A DNA stretch of 32,538 bases from contig CAKZQO010000212.1 in NCBI GenBank assembly GCA_937140905.1, forward strand, positions 1 to 32,538. The letters are read 5' to 3'. The translations under genes were made by a program, and so were the position numbers. Shown piece by piece: positions 17,479 to 25,458 of this stretch; the first letter of the stretch is position 1; the number at the start of each line of letters is the position of its first letter. This DNA is from an uncultured Spirochaeta sp. (GTDB lineage Bacteria; Spirochaetota; Spirochaetia; DTKZ01). Below the pieces are notes generated by a model. The model did not search any database. It was not told where the DNA came from and saw nothing but the letters and a program-made list of their open reading frames with translations.

Positions 17479-17976
17479 TTACCGAAGGAAGAATCGCGCG
17501 GCAAAGGACTGGTGAGTGAAACGAACCTTGACCAAGGTGCCGGGGGGAGCCAATTGGTTCAATGGAACCGCATCCTTCCCAAATCGGAATGTGATGTTTG
17601 CCTCCCTCGGAACGAACACTCCCAGCTCGGGTATTTCCCGTTCGATCCCTCCATACTCTAGAAACCCCCTTCCTACCCGTAGGTGTCCTCCCGATTCCTC
17701 TGGTAGGGCAGCTACTCCGGCACCAAAAGAATGAAAACGACTGGCGATGAGGAGGATCTTCCCATCTTTTACCGTGAACAGGTCAGTGATGGGGCTCTTA
17801 TTCACCGAATGAAGGTAGGATAGCTCGAAGGTGCTCCCCTGTTTCCAGGGAGAAACATAGAGGACCTTTCCTTCCTTCGATTCGATCGTAATAGTAGGAA
17901 GAAAGGGTAGAAAAAAAGTTAAGAATACGAGAGTTAAAATGACTCCGGGGAACCAGAGGTTCCCCGGAACATGCAT
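17479..17976 (-). CDS. DUF1850 protein of the TAXI TRAP locus
   Basis: This 165-residue protein has one N-terminal hydrophobic segment (VILTLVFLTFFLPFLPTI) and a periplasmic domain. The DUF1850 marks are ELSYLHSVNKSPITDLF, then SRFHSFGAGVAALPEE, and a late FTHQSFAARFF. The family accompanies fused TRAP permeases, and its role is not established. The start at 17976 has no visible SD and lies 17 bases after the TAXI stop. Just inside the frame a perfect 11-bp hairpin covers codons 3-11. No better start was found downstream in frame, so I keep this ATG, but initiation here may be weak or dependent on translation from the upstream gene. Confidence 0.82.
   Translation of the reverse strand: MHVPGNLWFPGVILTLVFLTFFLPFLPTITIESKEGKVLYVSPWKQGSTFELSYLHSVNKSPITDLFTVKDGKILLIASRFHSFGAGVAALPEESGGHLRVGRGFLEYGGIEREIPELGVFVPREANITFRFGKDAVPLNQLAPPGTLVKVRFTHQSFAARFFLR
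17944..17968 (-). promoter_or_regulatory. Perfect 11-bp hairpin at the SBP/DUF1850 junction
   Basis: TCCGGGGAACC (11 bases), a 3-base loop and GGTTCCCCGGA form a very stable stem. On the coding strand it begins 8 bases after the DUF1850 ATG and is followed by a weak T-rich stretch (GTCATTTTAAC). It could protect or partly terminate the abundant binding-protein message. Confidence 0.6.
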
Positions 17977-17993
17977 GGAAAGAGTTCGGCTTT

Positions 17994-18956
17994 CTATTTC
18001 AGTACACCTTTCTCTTTATAGTATTTCTCGGCGCCCGGATGGAAGGGTACCGACACACCTTTTACCGCTTCCTGGAGAGAGAGCTCCTTCCCCTTGGCAT
18101 GGGCTTGCGCAAGGGCCGGCTGCTGTTCGAATAGGACCTTTGTCAGGTTGTACACCGTATCATCTTTCAGTTTCTTGCTCACAATGAGGGTGGCTTTTAC
18201 CGCCAAGGTTTCCGCGTCCTGCTGCATCCCGCTGTAGGTTTCTTTCTTGATGGTGAAGGGAGTGTAGAACTTGTATTTATCCATCAGTTTCTGCTTGGCC
18301 ACTGGATCAATGGAGAGGAGTTTTACTCTACCTAGGGTGGCGATTTCCTGGATGGCGGGGTTCGGGATTCCCGCGGTAACAAAGAACCCATCGATCTGTT
18401 TATCCTTCAACGCGGAAGCGGATTCCCGGAAAGAGAGCCGTTTGGCCTGAAGATCATTGAAGGTGAGACCATAAGCTTCCAGCACTTGTTTTGCATTGGC
18501 TTCCACTCCGCTACCCGCGTCTCCTACGGAAATGCTCTTGCCCTTCATATCCGCGACAGAGTTGATTCCACTATCGGGACTTACCACGATCTGCACGATC
18601 TCGGGGTAGAGGGTTGCGATGGTCGCGAAGGTTTCGATCTTCTCTCCATTAAAGAGTTCGATTCCCTTGGAGGCGTAATCCATCACGTCGTTCTGCACGA
18701 TGGCTAGTTCTGCCTCCCCCTTACCGACCAGACGGATGTTTTCTTTCGAGGCTCCAGTAGCCTGCGCTGTAACGTTCATCCCTTTGATGTGGGTGTTCCA
18801 GATCTGCGCCATGGCTCCACCAAAGGGATAGTACGTGCCCGCGGTACCGCCGGTGGCAATGATCAGGTTCACCTTTTCCGCTTCCTTTTGTCCCCCCGCG
18901 TACACAAGGGTTAAACTCAACAAGATAGCAATGAACAGGACAATGAATTTTTTCAT
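17994..18956 (-). CDS. TAXI-family TRAP solute-binding protein
   Basis: This periplasmic receptor for the fused TRAP permease has 320 residues. A Sec signal peptide, MKKFIVLFIAILLSLTLVYAGGQ, is followed by the mature TAXI core. LIIATGGTAGTYYPFGGAMA is the defining N-terminal motif, and later KGKSISVGDAGSGVEANAKQ and LKDKQIDGFFVTAGIPNPAI are family landmarks. The ORF track starts at 19025. The ATG at 18956 is preferred because AGGAGG is 7 bases upstream and the signal peptide begins there. It is the first gene of the transporter group, 70 bases after the CorC gene. A weak TTGCAG/TAAGAA pair in that gap could be its own promoter. The ligand is unknown. Confidence 0.92.
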   Translation of the reverse strand: MKKFIVLFIAILLSLTLVYAGGQKEAEKVNLIIATGGTAGTYYPFGGAMAQIWNTHIKGMNVTAQATGASKENIRLVGKGEAELAIVQNDVMDYASKGIELFNGEKIETFATIATLYPEIVQIVVSPDSGINSVADMKGKSISVGDAGSGVEANAKQVLEAYGLTFNDLQAKRLSFRESASALKDKQIDGFFVTAGIPNPAIQEIATLGRVKLLSIDPVAKQKLMDKYKFYTPFTIKKETYSGMQQDAETLAVKATLIVSKKLKDDTVYNLTKVLFEQQPALAQAHAKGKELSLQEAVKGVSVPFHPGAEKYYKEKGVLK

Positions 18957-19026
18957 GAGGTTCCTCCTAGCTAAGTTCTTACCATGAAAACGCATAATCT
19001 GCAAGATTAAAGGGAGGAACTTCACT

Positions 19027-20274
19027 CTAAGGTTCAGCGCGTTTGGGATAGAACAGGACTGATCGAACCCGTTTCCTACGAATGGATTCCACCAGGAACT
19101 CTCCCCAGGGAGTAGAGATCCGTTCTCCCTCTTGGGGGATATTCCCCGCTAGTTCCGTGACGAGGCCTGCCACTGTCTGGGTTTCCCGGCTTGAGGGAAA
19201 CTCCAGGTTGAACGTGTCGTTCAGGGTGTAGAGGAGGGTATTTCCCAAAATCCGGTAACTTCCATCCGAAAGTTTTTGGATAGGGTCCTCTTTCCGCACC
19301 TCATCCTCATCGTACATTTCCCCCACGATCTCTTCCAGTACATCCTCGTAGCTCACCACTCCCGCTAGCCCCCCATACTCGTCCAAAACGATGGCCAGAT
19401 TGGTGTCCTTTTCCCGAAGGAGGCTTAACAGTTTGTAAAGGTTCGTATGGACAGATACGAACACGGTGGGTCGCATGAGAAAGGAGAGGGGGACGTCTTT
19501 CTTTCCTTCCAGGTACTGGGCAACCCCTTCCTTCGTGAGGAGGATCCCCACGATATGTTCAGGTTCATTACGGTAGAGGGGGATCCTAGAGTAGCCTTCC
19601 TTCAAGATTCTTGGCAGGGCTTCCGAGAGGGTCATCTCCGCAGGGAGGCTGAATACTTCCGTCCTATGGGTCATGATGGCCCGTACGGGAATTTCTGAGA
19701 ATCGGAGGATACTTTTCATCATCCGGGTCTTTTCCGTGTCCAGAATACCGGTGTCCTTCGCCAGATCTACCACGTGGAATAGCCCCTCGAGGGTCAATGC
19801 CTGCCCTTTCGCCGGGCCCGTTAACCTGGCTATGAGGAAACTCGCTGCTCCGATGAAGTAGATCAAGGGTTTCAGGAAGAAGGACAATCCGTGGATTACC
19901 CGCACGGTTCCCACGCAGATTCCTTCGTTGTGGGCGATTGCCAGACGCTTGGGAGCTACTTCCCCAAAGATCAGTACCACCAGGGTCACGATCCCCGTGG
20001 AGATCCCCAGTAACCTGTCTCCAAACGTGTTCAAGGTATACTCGGTGACGAGGGCAGAGGTGGCGATGTTCACCAGGTTGTTCCCGATCAGGATCGTAGT
20101 GAGGTAGGTGTCTGGATGGGCTTTCAGACGCTCGAGTAAGAGACCAATCTTGGGATGTTCCCGCTTTAGTCGTTGGATCTGGAGCAAGGAGAGAGACGTG
20201 AAGGCGGTTTCCGAAGCGGAGAAAAAGCCGCTCAAAAAGAGCAACAAGAGGATGAGCATCCACTCACTACCCAT
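19027..20274 (-). CDS. CNNM/CorC-HlyC family membrane protein with CBS pair
   Basis: This 415-residue inner-membrane protein has an N-terminal DUF21 (CNNM) domain with about four hydrophobic segments. The typical GFFSASETAFTSLS and LIGNNLVNIATSALVTEYT are visible in it. A tandem CBS domain follows (about 195-315; VFVSVHTNLYKLLSLLREK, IVLDEYGGLAGVVSYEDVLEEIVGE) and then a C-terminal CorC_HlyC domain. Family members are linked to Mg2+/Co2+ or other cation homeostasis; the old hemolysin label is misleading. The track's start at 20307 is a GTG. The ATG at 20274 follows a strong GGGAGGG and begins the membrane domain, so I use it. It is followed on the same strand by the TAXI genes. Confidence 0.92.
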   Translation of the reverse strand: MGSEWMLILLLLFLSGFFSASETAFTSLSLLQIQRLKREHPKIGLLLERLKAHPDTYLTTILIGNNLVNIATSALVTEYTLNTFGDRLLGISTGIVTLVVLIFGEVAPKRLAIAHNEGICVGTVRVIHGLSFFLKPLIYFIGAASFLIARLTGPAKGQALTLEGLFHVVDLAKDTGILDTEKTRMMKSILRFSEIPVRAIMTHRTEVFSLPAEMTLSEALPRILKEGYSRIPLYRNEPEHIVGILLTKEGVAQYLEGKKDVPLSFLMRPTVFVSVHTNLYKLLSLLREKDTNLAIVLDEYGGLAGVVSYEDVLEEIVGEMYDEDEVRKEDPIQKLSDGSYRILGNTLLYTLNDTFNLEFPSSRETQTVAGLVTELAGNIPQEGERISTPWGEFLVESIRRKRVRSVLFYPKRAEP

Positions 20275-20317
20275 TTCTCTACCCTCCCTTCCGACAGTTG
20301 GGAACACATCCCTTGGG

Positions 20318-21163
20318 TCAATCCAGGGGTTGGGGTACCCATCCTTTCGCTGTTAGAACCCATACTTTCCGGTACCCCACATCCTTTAGGATGTAAGAAG
20401 CTTCTTCCATGTACGCGTCCAGTAGGTCTGGGGTATGGGCATCGGTATTGATCATGACGGCCACATCCTCTTTTCGGAACTCATACAGGATCCAGGGACT
20501 AGGGTATACCTCCTTGGTCTTGCCCCGGGCGATCCCTCCGGTGTTGACTTCTATAATGGGTTCATGCTTCCGGATATAGGGAAGCACCTCCCGAACCGCC
20601 TTCTGGTACCAGGGTTCGGATTCTTTGAAGTATAGAGAGTCCGGATTGTTCTTCTTAATCAGGTCGAAGTGCCCCAGAATGGTAGGTTGAAGAGTCTGTA
20701 AAAGCTCTGCCATGTACTGGTAATATCGGGTTACGAACTCTTGAATGTTCCCTCCAAAGTCTTCCTCCAGAATGGCCCGGAAGATTTCGGGGGTACTATC
20801 GATTTCCCGGTAGAAGGAACGTTTCGGGCTCCACATGCAGTGGAAGGATCCCAGAAAATAGTCCAACTCTGGTATGGTGGCGAGGGCTTTCTGGGGTTCC
20901 GGATGTTCGTGAACGTGATCGATCTCTAAACCCAGGTAGATTTCGATCTTCCCGGTATACTGGGTCTTCAGATCCTGAATAGTCTTCAGGTATTTGGGAA
21001 GATCCTCCTGTTTCATGTTGGTGGGATTCTCGAACGGTATGGGCGCATGGGAGGAGAATCCGAGGGCTGTAAACCCCTTCCGCAAGGCAGCGATCACGTA
21101 ATCTTCGGCCTCGCCCTTGCCGTCGCAGATGGAGTAGTGGGTATGGTAGTTGGTTTTTAGCAT
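20318..21163 (-). CDS. PHP-family histidinol-phosphatase (HisJ/HisK type)
   Basis: This metal-dependent PHP phosphoesterase of 281 residues likely hydrolyses L-histidinol phosphate in histidine synthesis. Metal-site residues are visible in order: His7 and His9 in NYHTHYS, Asp in CDGKGE, His39 in GFSSHAP, Glu80 in GLEID, His108 in LGSFHCMW, a later His in ILGHFDLI, and NTDAHTPDL near the end. The GFSSHAPIPF and DYFLGSFH phrases are typical of the HisJ/HisK branch. No other his genes are adjacent, so the substrate is assigned from family only. It is divergent from nifS, with 65 bases between start codons. The stop is 43 bases before the CorC start on the same strand. Confidence 0.84.
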   Translation of the reverse strand: MLKTNYHTHYSICDGKGEAEDYVIAALRKGFTALGFSSHAPIPFENPTNMKQEDLPKYLKTIQDLKTQYTGKIEIYLGLEIDHVHEHPEPQKALATIPELDYFLGSFHCMWSPKRSFYREIDSTPEIFRAILEEDFGGNIQEFVTRYYQYMAELLQTLQPTILGHFDLIKKNNPDSLYFKESEPWYQKAVREVLPYIRKHEPIIEVNTGGIARGKTKEVYPSPWILYEFRKEDVAVMINTDAHTPDLLDAYMEEASYILKDVGYRKVWVLTAKGWVPQPLD

Positions 21164-21192
21164 CTGACTTTTCCTTCCATGAGAAATATAGT
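21164..21192 (+). promoter_or_regulatory. Candidate nifS-nifU promoter
   Basis: CTGACT (21164-21169) and TATAGT (21187-21192) are 17 bases apart in the divergent gap, and the nifS ATG lies 36 bases downstream. The boxes are close to consensus (TTGACA/TATAAT). Confidence 0.5.
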
Positions 21193-21228
21193 ATGTTTTG
21201 CTTAGAAGATAAACAGAGGAGAGATACC

Positions 21229-22431
21229 ATGCCCGAGCGGATCGTGTATATGGATTATAACGCTACTACCCCCTTGCATCCCGAAGTGAAGAAAGCGCTG
21301 GTGGAAGGGTTCGATATTTTTGGCAATGCCTCCAGCATGCATACCCTAGGAAGGCAGGCCCACGAAGAGATCGAGAAAGCGCGCAAGATCGTGGCAGATT
21401 TCCTGGGGGCATACCCAGAGGAAATCGTTTTCACGGGAGGAGGATCGGAGTCGAACAATACGGTGTTGCAGATGATCGACTGCGGTTCAGGTACCTGCAG
21501 GTGCATGTCCAAGGGAAGGCTAGGACTGGTAACCACTCAGATCGAACATCCTAGTGTGCTGAACGTGGCTCAGTACATGGAGAACAAGGGCATTTCCGTC
21601 GAGTACCTTCCCGTGGACCCTACGGGCAAAGTGGACCTGGAAGCCTATAGACGAGCGCTTGCAAAGAACCCCGCTCTTGTCTCCATCATGATGGCCAATA
21701 ACGAGATCGGTACGATCCAGGATATCCGAACCCTCGCGCGAATGGCAAAGGAGCAGGGGTCCCTGTTCCATACCGACGCGGTACAGGCGGTAGGGAAGCT
21801 TCCTATATCCGTGCATGAACTAGGGATCGATTACTTAAGTTTCTCCGCCCATAAGCTGTACGGTCCCAAGGGAGTAGGGATCCTCTACGTCCGAAAAGGA
21901 GCTCCCTACTGTACCTTCATCCACGGCGGTCACCAGGAAGAAGGCCGCCGGGCAGGAACCTACAACACGTTGGGTATCATCGGGCTTGGGAAGGCGATCG
22001 AGCTAGCTTCCAAGGAAATGGCAGAAGAAGTAGCCCGCGTGCGTGGCCTACGGAACAAGCTAAAGGAAGGGATTCAAGAGAGGATTCCCGACATTCACGT
22101 CAACGGGCATCCCACTGATGTTTTACCTGGGACTTTGAACGTTTCTTTCTACGGCGTGGAGGGGGAGTCGATCCTGCTCTATCTAGATATGGAAGGAATC
22201 GAGGTGTCTACAGGTTCGGCCTGCGCGTCAGGTTCCCTCGAGCCCAGCCATGTGCTCCTCGCCACGGGCGTCGGGCCAGAATTAGCCCATGGTTCCATCC
22301 GGTTCAGTTTGGGACGGGAAAACACGATGGAAGACGTGAACTACGTGCTGGAGAAACTCCCCCCTATCATCCAACGGTTACGGTCCATGTCTTCGGCTTA
22401 CTCTGTATCTTCCATGGGAAGGAGCGCGTAG
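21229..22431 (+). CDS. nifS: Cysteine desulfurase NifS/IscS (class I)
   Basis: This PLP-dependent desulfurase supplies sulfur to the adjacent NifU scaffold. It has 400 residues. YMDYNATTPLHPEV opens the protein. The PLP lysine is Lys209 in SFSAHKLYGPKG and the catalytic Cys is Cys332 in STGSACASGSLEPSHVL, a long-loop class I site distinct from the window's SufS. An unusual Cys cluster (DCGSGTCRCMSK, Cys85, 90 and 92) lies in the segment before VTTQIEHPSV. The track starts at 21193, but AGAGGAGAG lies 7 bases before the ATG at 21229, which also begins the conserved domain. nifU follows after one base. No nitrogenase genes are in the window, so a general Fe-S role is likeliest. Confidence 0.94.
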   Translation: MPERIVYMDYNATTPLHPEVKKALVEGFDIFGNASSMHTLGRQAHEEIEKARKIVADFLGAYPEEIVFTGGGSESNNTVLQMIDCGSGTCRCMSKGRLGLVTTQIEHPSVLNVAQYMENKGISVEYLPVDPTGKVDLEAYRRALAKNPALVSIMMANNEIGTIQDIRTLARMAKEQGSLFHTDAVQAVGKLPISVHELGIDYLSFSAHKLYGPKGVGILYVRKGAPYCTFIHGGHQEEGRRAGTYNTLGIIGLGKAIELASKEMAEEVARVRGLRNKLKEGIQERIPDIHVNGHPTDVLPGTLNVSFYGVEGESILLYLDMEGIEVSTGSACASGSLEPSHVLLATGVGPELAHGSIRFSLGRENTMEDVNYVLEKLPPIIQRLRSMSSAYSVSSMGRSA

Positions 22432-22432
22432 G

Positions 22433-23020
22433 ATGGACTGGCTTTATTCAGAAATCGTGAAGGACCATTTCATGAATCCTCGGAACATCTTGGAGGATGA
22501 AACGTCCTTCCAAGCGGACGGGGTGGGAACGGTGGGAAACATCAAGTGTGGGGATCAGATGCTGGTGGCGATCAAAGTGAAGGATGGTGTCATCACCGAT
22601 TGCAAGTGGAAGACCTACGGGTGCGCTTCCGCGATCGCCTCTACCTCCATGCTTTCCGAGGTGGTAAAAGGGATGAAGTTGGAAGAGGCCTACCATATCA
22701 CTCCCGAAGAGATCAACCGTCGGTTGGGAGGTTTGCCGGAACACAAGATCCACTGTTCCGTTCTGGGCGACAAAGCCCTACGAGCGGCCATTGATGACTA
22801 CTACCGGAAGACGGGACAGGAAGACAAGATCCAGAAAGAGAAGGCCGTCATCGTGTGCCAGTGCATGAACGTCACGGATAAGGACATCGAGAAGGCGGTG
22901 AAGGAGGGAGCTCGCACCTACTTGGATCTTCAGAACAAGACCAAGATTGGCACCGTGTGCGGGCAGTGCAAGGAACAGACCCTGAAGCTTTTGGAAGAGT
23001 ACGTGCATTTGTACGGATGA
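22433..23020 (+). CDS. nifU: NifU-type scaffold: IscU domain plus BFD-like [2Fe-2S] domain
   Basis: This Fe-S scaffold works with NifS. It has 195 residues in two modules. The IscU-like domain (1-125) carries Cys39 and Asp41 (IKCGD), Cys64 (YGCASAIAS) and Cys108 (KIHCSVL). The BFD-like domain carries a permanent [2Fe-2S] site with Cys142 and Cys144 (VCQCMNV) and Cys176 and Cys179 (TVCGQC). The C-terminal Nfu domain of full-length nitrogen-fixation NifU (about 300 residues) is absent. The start lies one base after the nifS stop, so the genes are translationally linked. This gives the host a second, NIF-type assembly pair beside the complete SUF operon. Confidence 0.93.
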   Translation: MDWLYSEIVKDHFMNPRNILEDETSFQADGVGTVGNIKCGDQMLVAIKVKDGVITDCKWKTYGCASAIASTSMLSEVVKGMKLEEAYHITPEEINRRLGGLPEHKIHCSVLGDKALRAAIDDYYRKTGQEDKIQKEKAVIVCQCMNVTDKDIEKAVKEGARTYLDLQNKTKIGTVCGQCKEQTLKLLEEYVHLYG

Positions 23021-23046
23021 AACGGCTGCTTTAAAACACCAACAAA

Positions 23047-23090
23047 GCTCGCCAAAGGATCCTTAGGTGCGCAGACGAGTTTCCTTTTTT
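23047..23090 (+). terminator. Possible terminator after nifU
   Basis: GCTCG and CGAG(T) flank a GGATCC-centred palindrome (AAGGATCCTT), and a T-rich run TTTCCTTTTTT follows at 23080-23090. Alternative pairing AAAGGA/TCCTTT is also possible. The stem is weak, so the call rests mostly on the T-run and position. Confidence 0.3.
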
Positions 23091-23229
23091 CCGTAATAAT
23101 CTGCTTTGATTAGTATTTCGATGAGGCTCTGCATTCCCTTGAAAATTTTAAATCCCCGAATTAAGCTAATATTTCAGAAGATTTTTAGAATCTTTCATAC
23201 TTTATTTTAGTCTTAGGAGGAAAATAGGT

Positions 23230-24018
23230 ATGAAAAGCGTATCTAAAAAGGTTTCGATTCTGTTTCTCCTCTGCATGGCATTTCTGCTTGGTGCTTGTGA
23301 TCAAGTGAATGAGCTCTTGAAGGCAAAAGCGGAAACGGAGCAGGATGGAGGATCTAGTACACAGGTTGTCACCGAACCAATCGTTATACAGGGTTCGCAG
23401 GTCACGCTTTCCGGAGCCGTATATACCTATTCTTTTCAGTCGAAAAGTTTTTCACGGTATCCCCTGTCAGCCATTTACGCGTATTGGGACGAAGAAGGAG
23501 AAGAGGAAAACGTTGAACATCTTTGGGTCACAGGTAGCATCAATCATTTAACTAACACTTTTACGATCACTCTTACTAGTCCACCAACCGAAGCGTTGTC
23601 GACCCTAAGCTTTCCAGAGGGGGCTGCGGTCACCCTAACAAACCCTACAGTAAAAGTTCTTACCGATATCATCCTGAGTACAAGTAGTACGGGGCATGAT
23701 TTTCCTAACGAAGTTCTTCTTGTAATCCCAAGCAATGTCGAGAGTGACAAAAAGTATACTGTTACTTATTATTCTTTATTGTATTCGAACGGAGACTGTA
23801 CGATTAATGGAACTTTTACAATGATCGACGAAGAAGGGACTGAACTAGAAGAAATAACAACAACATTCGAAAACTGTTCTATTAAGGGTGGTTGGAATAT
23901 AATAAAGGTTATTCAAACAATAGATCATACACTGACAGAGTCTATGAAGAAAAGCGAGATCGTCTCAACGGTTACAACGATACCCTCTGATGCGGTCTGG
24001 TGTATTGGAAGCTTCTAG
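23230..24018 (+). CDS. Predicted lipoprotein of unknown function
   Basis: This 262-residue protein has a lipoprotein signal: MKSVSKKVSILFLLCMAFLL with lipobox LLGAC and lipid-modified Cys23. After a short charged linker (KAKAETEQDGG) the chain is rich in Thr, Ser and beta-type segments. Examples are VTLSGAVYTYSF, THE-like LTNTFTITLTS and CTINGTFTMIDEEG, suggesting a beta-sandwich or barrel domain outside the membrane. Three late Cys residues (NGDC, ENCS, WCIG) could form disulfides. The SD AGGAGG is well placed. The 210-base gap before it is AT-rich with no confident promoter. No family is recognised. It is the last gene before the tRNA and the inserted element and is transcribed alone. Confidence 0.72.
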   Translation: MKSVSKKVSILFLLCMAFLLGACDQVNELLKAKAETEQDGGSSTQVVTEPIVIQGSQVTLSGAVYTYSFQSKSFSRYPLSAIYAYWDEEGEEENVEHLWVTGSINHLTNTFTITLTSPPTEALSTLSFPEGAAVTLTNPTVKVLTDIILSTSSTGHDFPNEVLLVIPSNVESDKKYTVTYYSLLYSNGDCTINGTFTMIDEEGTELEEITTTFENCSIKGGWNIIKVIQTIDHTLTESMKKSEIVSTVTTIPSDAVWCIGSF

Positions 24019-24092
24019 AAAGGGAATGCTCTAAAATAAAACATAGAATTAAAACTCTTTGAATGACCTATTATGTAATGTAAGGGGTTTGA

Positions 24093-24121
24093 TTGACGAA
24101 CTTCGCTCTTTGTGATATTTT
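24093..24121 (+). promoter_or_regulatory. Candidate tRNA-Pro promoter
   Basis: TTGACG (24093-24098) and TATTTT (24116-24121) are separated by 17 bases and end 20 bases before the mature tRNA 5' end. The rest of the short gap after the lipoprotein gene (24019-24092) is AT-rich and shows no other feature. Confidence 0.55.
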
Positions 24122-24141
24122 CAAAAGCACCTTCTATAGTT

Positions 24142-24215
24142 CGGGCTGTAGCGCAGTTGGTTAGCGTACCAGACTGGGGGTCTGGGGGTCGGCGGTTCAA
24201 GTCCGCCCAGCCCGA
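24142..24215 (+). tRNA. tRNA-Pro (anticodon GGG)
   Basis: A full cloverleaf is present. The acceptor arms CGGGCTG/CAGCCCG pair over 7 bases, and the D arm is GCGC/GCGT with the AGTTGGTTA loop. The anticodon stem CCAGA/TCTGG holds the loop CTGGGGG, giving anticodon GGG. The variable region is short and the T arm GGCGG-TTCAAGT-CCGCC is standard. The discriminator is A at 24215. CCA is not encoded. The integrase gene lies 130 bases beyond the 3' end, so this tRNA is the probable integration site. Confidence 0.95.
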
Positions 24216-24221
24216 AAAGGG

Positions 24222-24246
24222 TAACTCTTTTTATTAAAAAGAGTTA
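24222..24246. terminator. Perfect hairpin after tRNA-Pro
   Basis: TAACTCTTTTT, a 3-base ATT loop and AAAAAGAGTTA form a perfect 11-bp stem starting 7 bases after the tRNA. The stem carries T and A runs, so it would work as a terminator on both strands. It could also be the crossover region next to the tRNA end used by the integrase. Confidence 0.6.
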
Positions 24247-24285
24247 TGTGATACCTCGTCTGCACGATTTTCGTTCACTCCTGCC

Positions 24286-24308
24286 GTGTAGCACAGCGTG
24301 TAGCATAG
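24286..24308 (+). repeat. Tandem 11-base direct repeats before the integrase gene
   Basis: GTGTAGCACAG and GTGTAGCATAG are 10/11 identical at a 12-base period. Short direct repeats close to an att site are typical arm-type integrase or excisionase binding sites, which is the inferred role. Confidence 0.55.
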
Positions 24309-24345
24309 ATTTTCCCGCCCTGGTGCCTTCCCGCGGGAGGTCTCC

Positions 24346-25458
24346 TTGTTAAAAAAACCCTATTCCTTATGGAAGCGTAGGCTCCGATCCGGTCGGTCCG
24401 TGTACTACATTCGGTTCCGCTTGGAGGATGGAAGTTGGAGCGTGGCCAAGAGCACCGGGCAAACCACGAAAACCGCCGCCGAAGCTTGGGCCATCGAGTA
24501 CCTGAAATCCGGAAAGATCGTGCTGAAAGAACGGGTCACGTTTGAAAGTTTCGCCCGGGACTTTTTCGCTCCCGAGGGACCCTTCCTGCGTAGCCGTCTC
24601 CTCCGGGGGCGAGGGGTAGGGAAGAACCACCTGGAGAACTTACAAGCTTACATTCGAAACTACCTCCTACCCTATTTCGGAAGCCAGTCCCTCCGCCGGA
24701 TCACCTCCCTACAGGTGGAAGAGTTCACCCAGGAGCTTTTGGGCATGAACCTTTCCACCAGCACGGTGAACCACATCCTCACCACCCTCAAGATCATCCT
24801 CCGGGAAGCCTTCCGGAAGCAGTACATCCAGCAGCTGCCGGTGATCGACAGGGTGGCCCAGAGGCACCGGATCCGGGGCGTGCTGAGTGTGGAGGAGGCA
24901 CGGGCCTTTTTTAACGAGCCCTGGGAAGACCCCCGGCTGGAAGCCATCCATCTCCTCGCGGCAACCACGGGGATGCGGTTGGGGGAGATCCGGGGGTTGC
25001 AACGAAAATCGGTCCATCCCGGGTACCTGGAAGTGCGGACCTCTTGGGAAAAGGGGCAGGGGTTAAAGGGAACGAAAACGGGACGGCCCCGGATCGTTCC
25101 CCTCCCCGAACGTACGGAACAGGCCCTACGGAGGGTGATGGAGATCAGTCCCTACCAGGACCCGGAGGACTTGGTGTTCTTTGGTCGGTTCCGGCATAGC
25201 CCTCTGGACCATAAGATGATCGAGAAAAGCCTATGGGAACGACTTTCGGCAATCGGGATTAGCGCTGAGGAGCGCATCCAGAGAGGACTCTGCTTTCACT
25301 CCTGGAGACATTTCTTTAACTCCCTCTTAATCAATCACCGGATCCCCATTCCCAAGGTGCAACGGATCGTGGGACACACGACGGATCGGATGACGGAAGT
25401 CTACTATCACCCGGACGAGTACCGGGATGTATTGAATGTAGCAAGGAGGATACTATGA
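24346..25458 (+). CDS. Tyrosine recombinase / integrase
   Basis: This 370-residue phage-type integrase has an N-terminal arm-binding region (about 1-60, WKRRLRSGRSVYYIRFRL). A SAM-like core-binding domain follows at about 65-165 and the catalytic domain at about 175-370. Catalytic residues visible are Arg211 (TTGMRLGEI), a Lys in KGTKTGRPR (241-244), His318 and Arg321 (CFHSWRHFF), His344 (VGHTTD) and Tyr353 (EVYYHP). The start is TTG at 24346, with GGGAGG 6 bases upstream. It is GC-richer than the following gene, and its stop overlaps that gene's ATG. Its position by tRNA-Pro suggests integration into that gene's 3' end. All six active-site positions are intact, so it should be functional. 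Confidence 0.95.
   Translation: MLKKPYSLWKRRLRSGRSVYYIRFRLEDGSWSVAKSTGQTTKTAAEAWAIEYLKSGKIVLKERVTFESFARDFFAPEGPFLRSRLLRGRGVGKNHLENLQAYIRNYLLPYFGSQSLRRITSLQVEEFTQELLGMNLSTSTVNHILTTLKIILREAFRKQYIQQLPVIDRVAQRHRIRGVLSVEEARAFFNEPWEDPRLEAIHLLAATTGMRLGEIRGLQRKSVHPGYLEVRTSWEKGQGLKGTKTGRPRIVPLPERTEQALRRVMEISPYQDPEDLVFFGRFRHSPLDHKMIEKSLWERLSAIGISAEERIQRGLCFHSWRHFFNSLLINHRIPIPKVQRIVGHTTDRMTEVYYHPDEYRDVLNVARRIL

Noticed and set aside
23021-23229. Small RNA or riboswitch in the gap after nifU
   Set aside because: Only weak stems and AT-rich sequence were seen; no recognisable riboswitch core.
24222-24246. Possible attL core formed by the hairpin after the tRNA
   Set aside because: No second copy of this sequence or of the tRNA 3' end was found to the right, so an att call would be unsupported.
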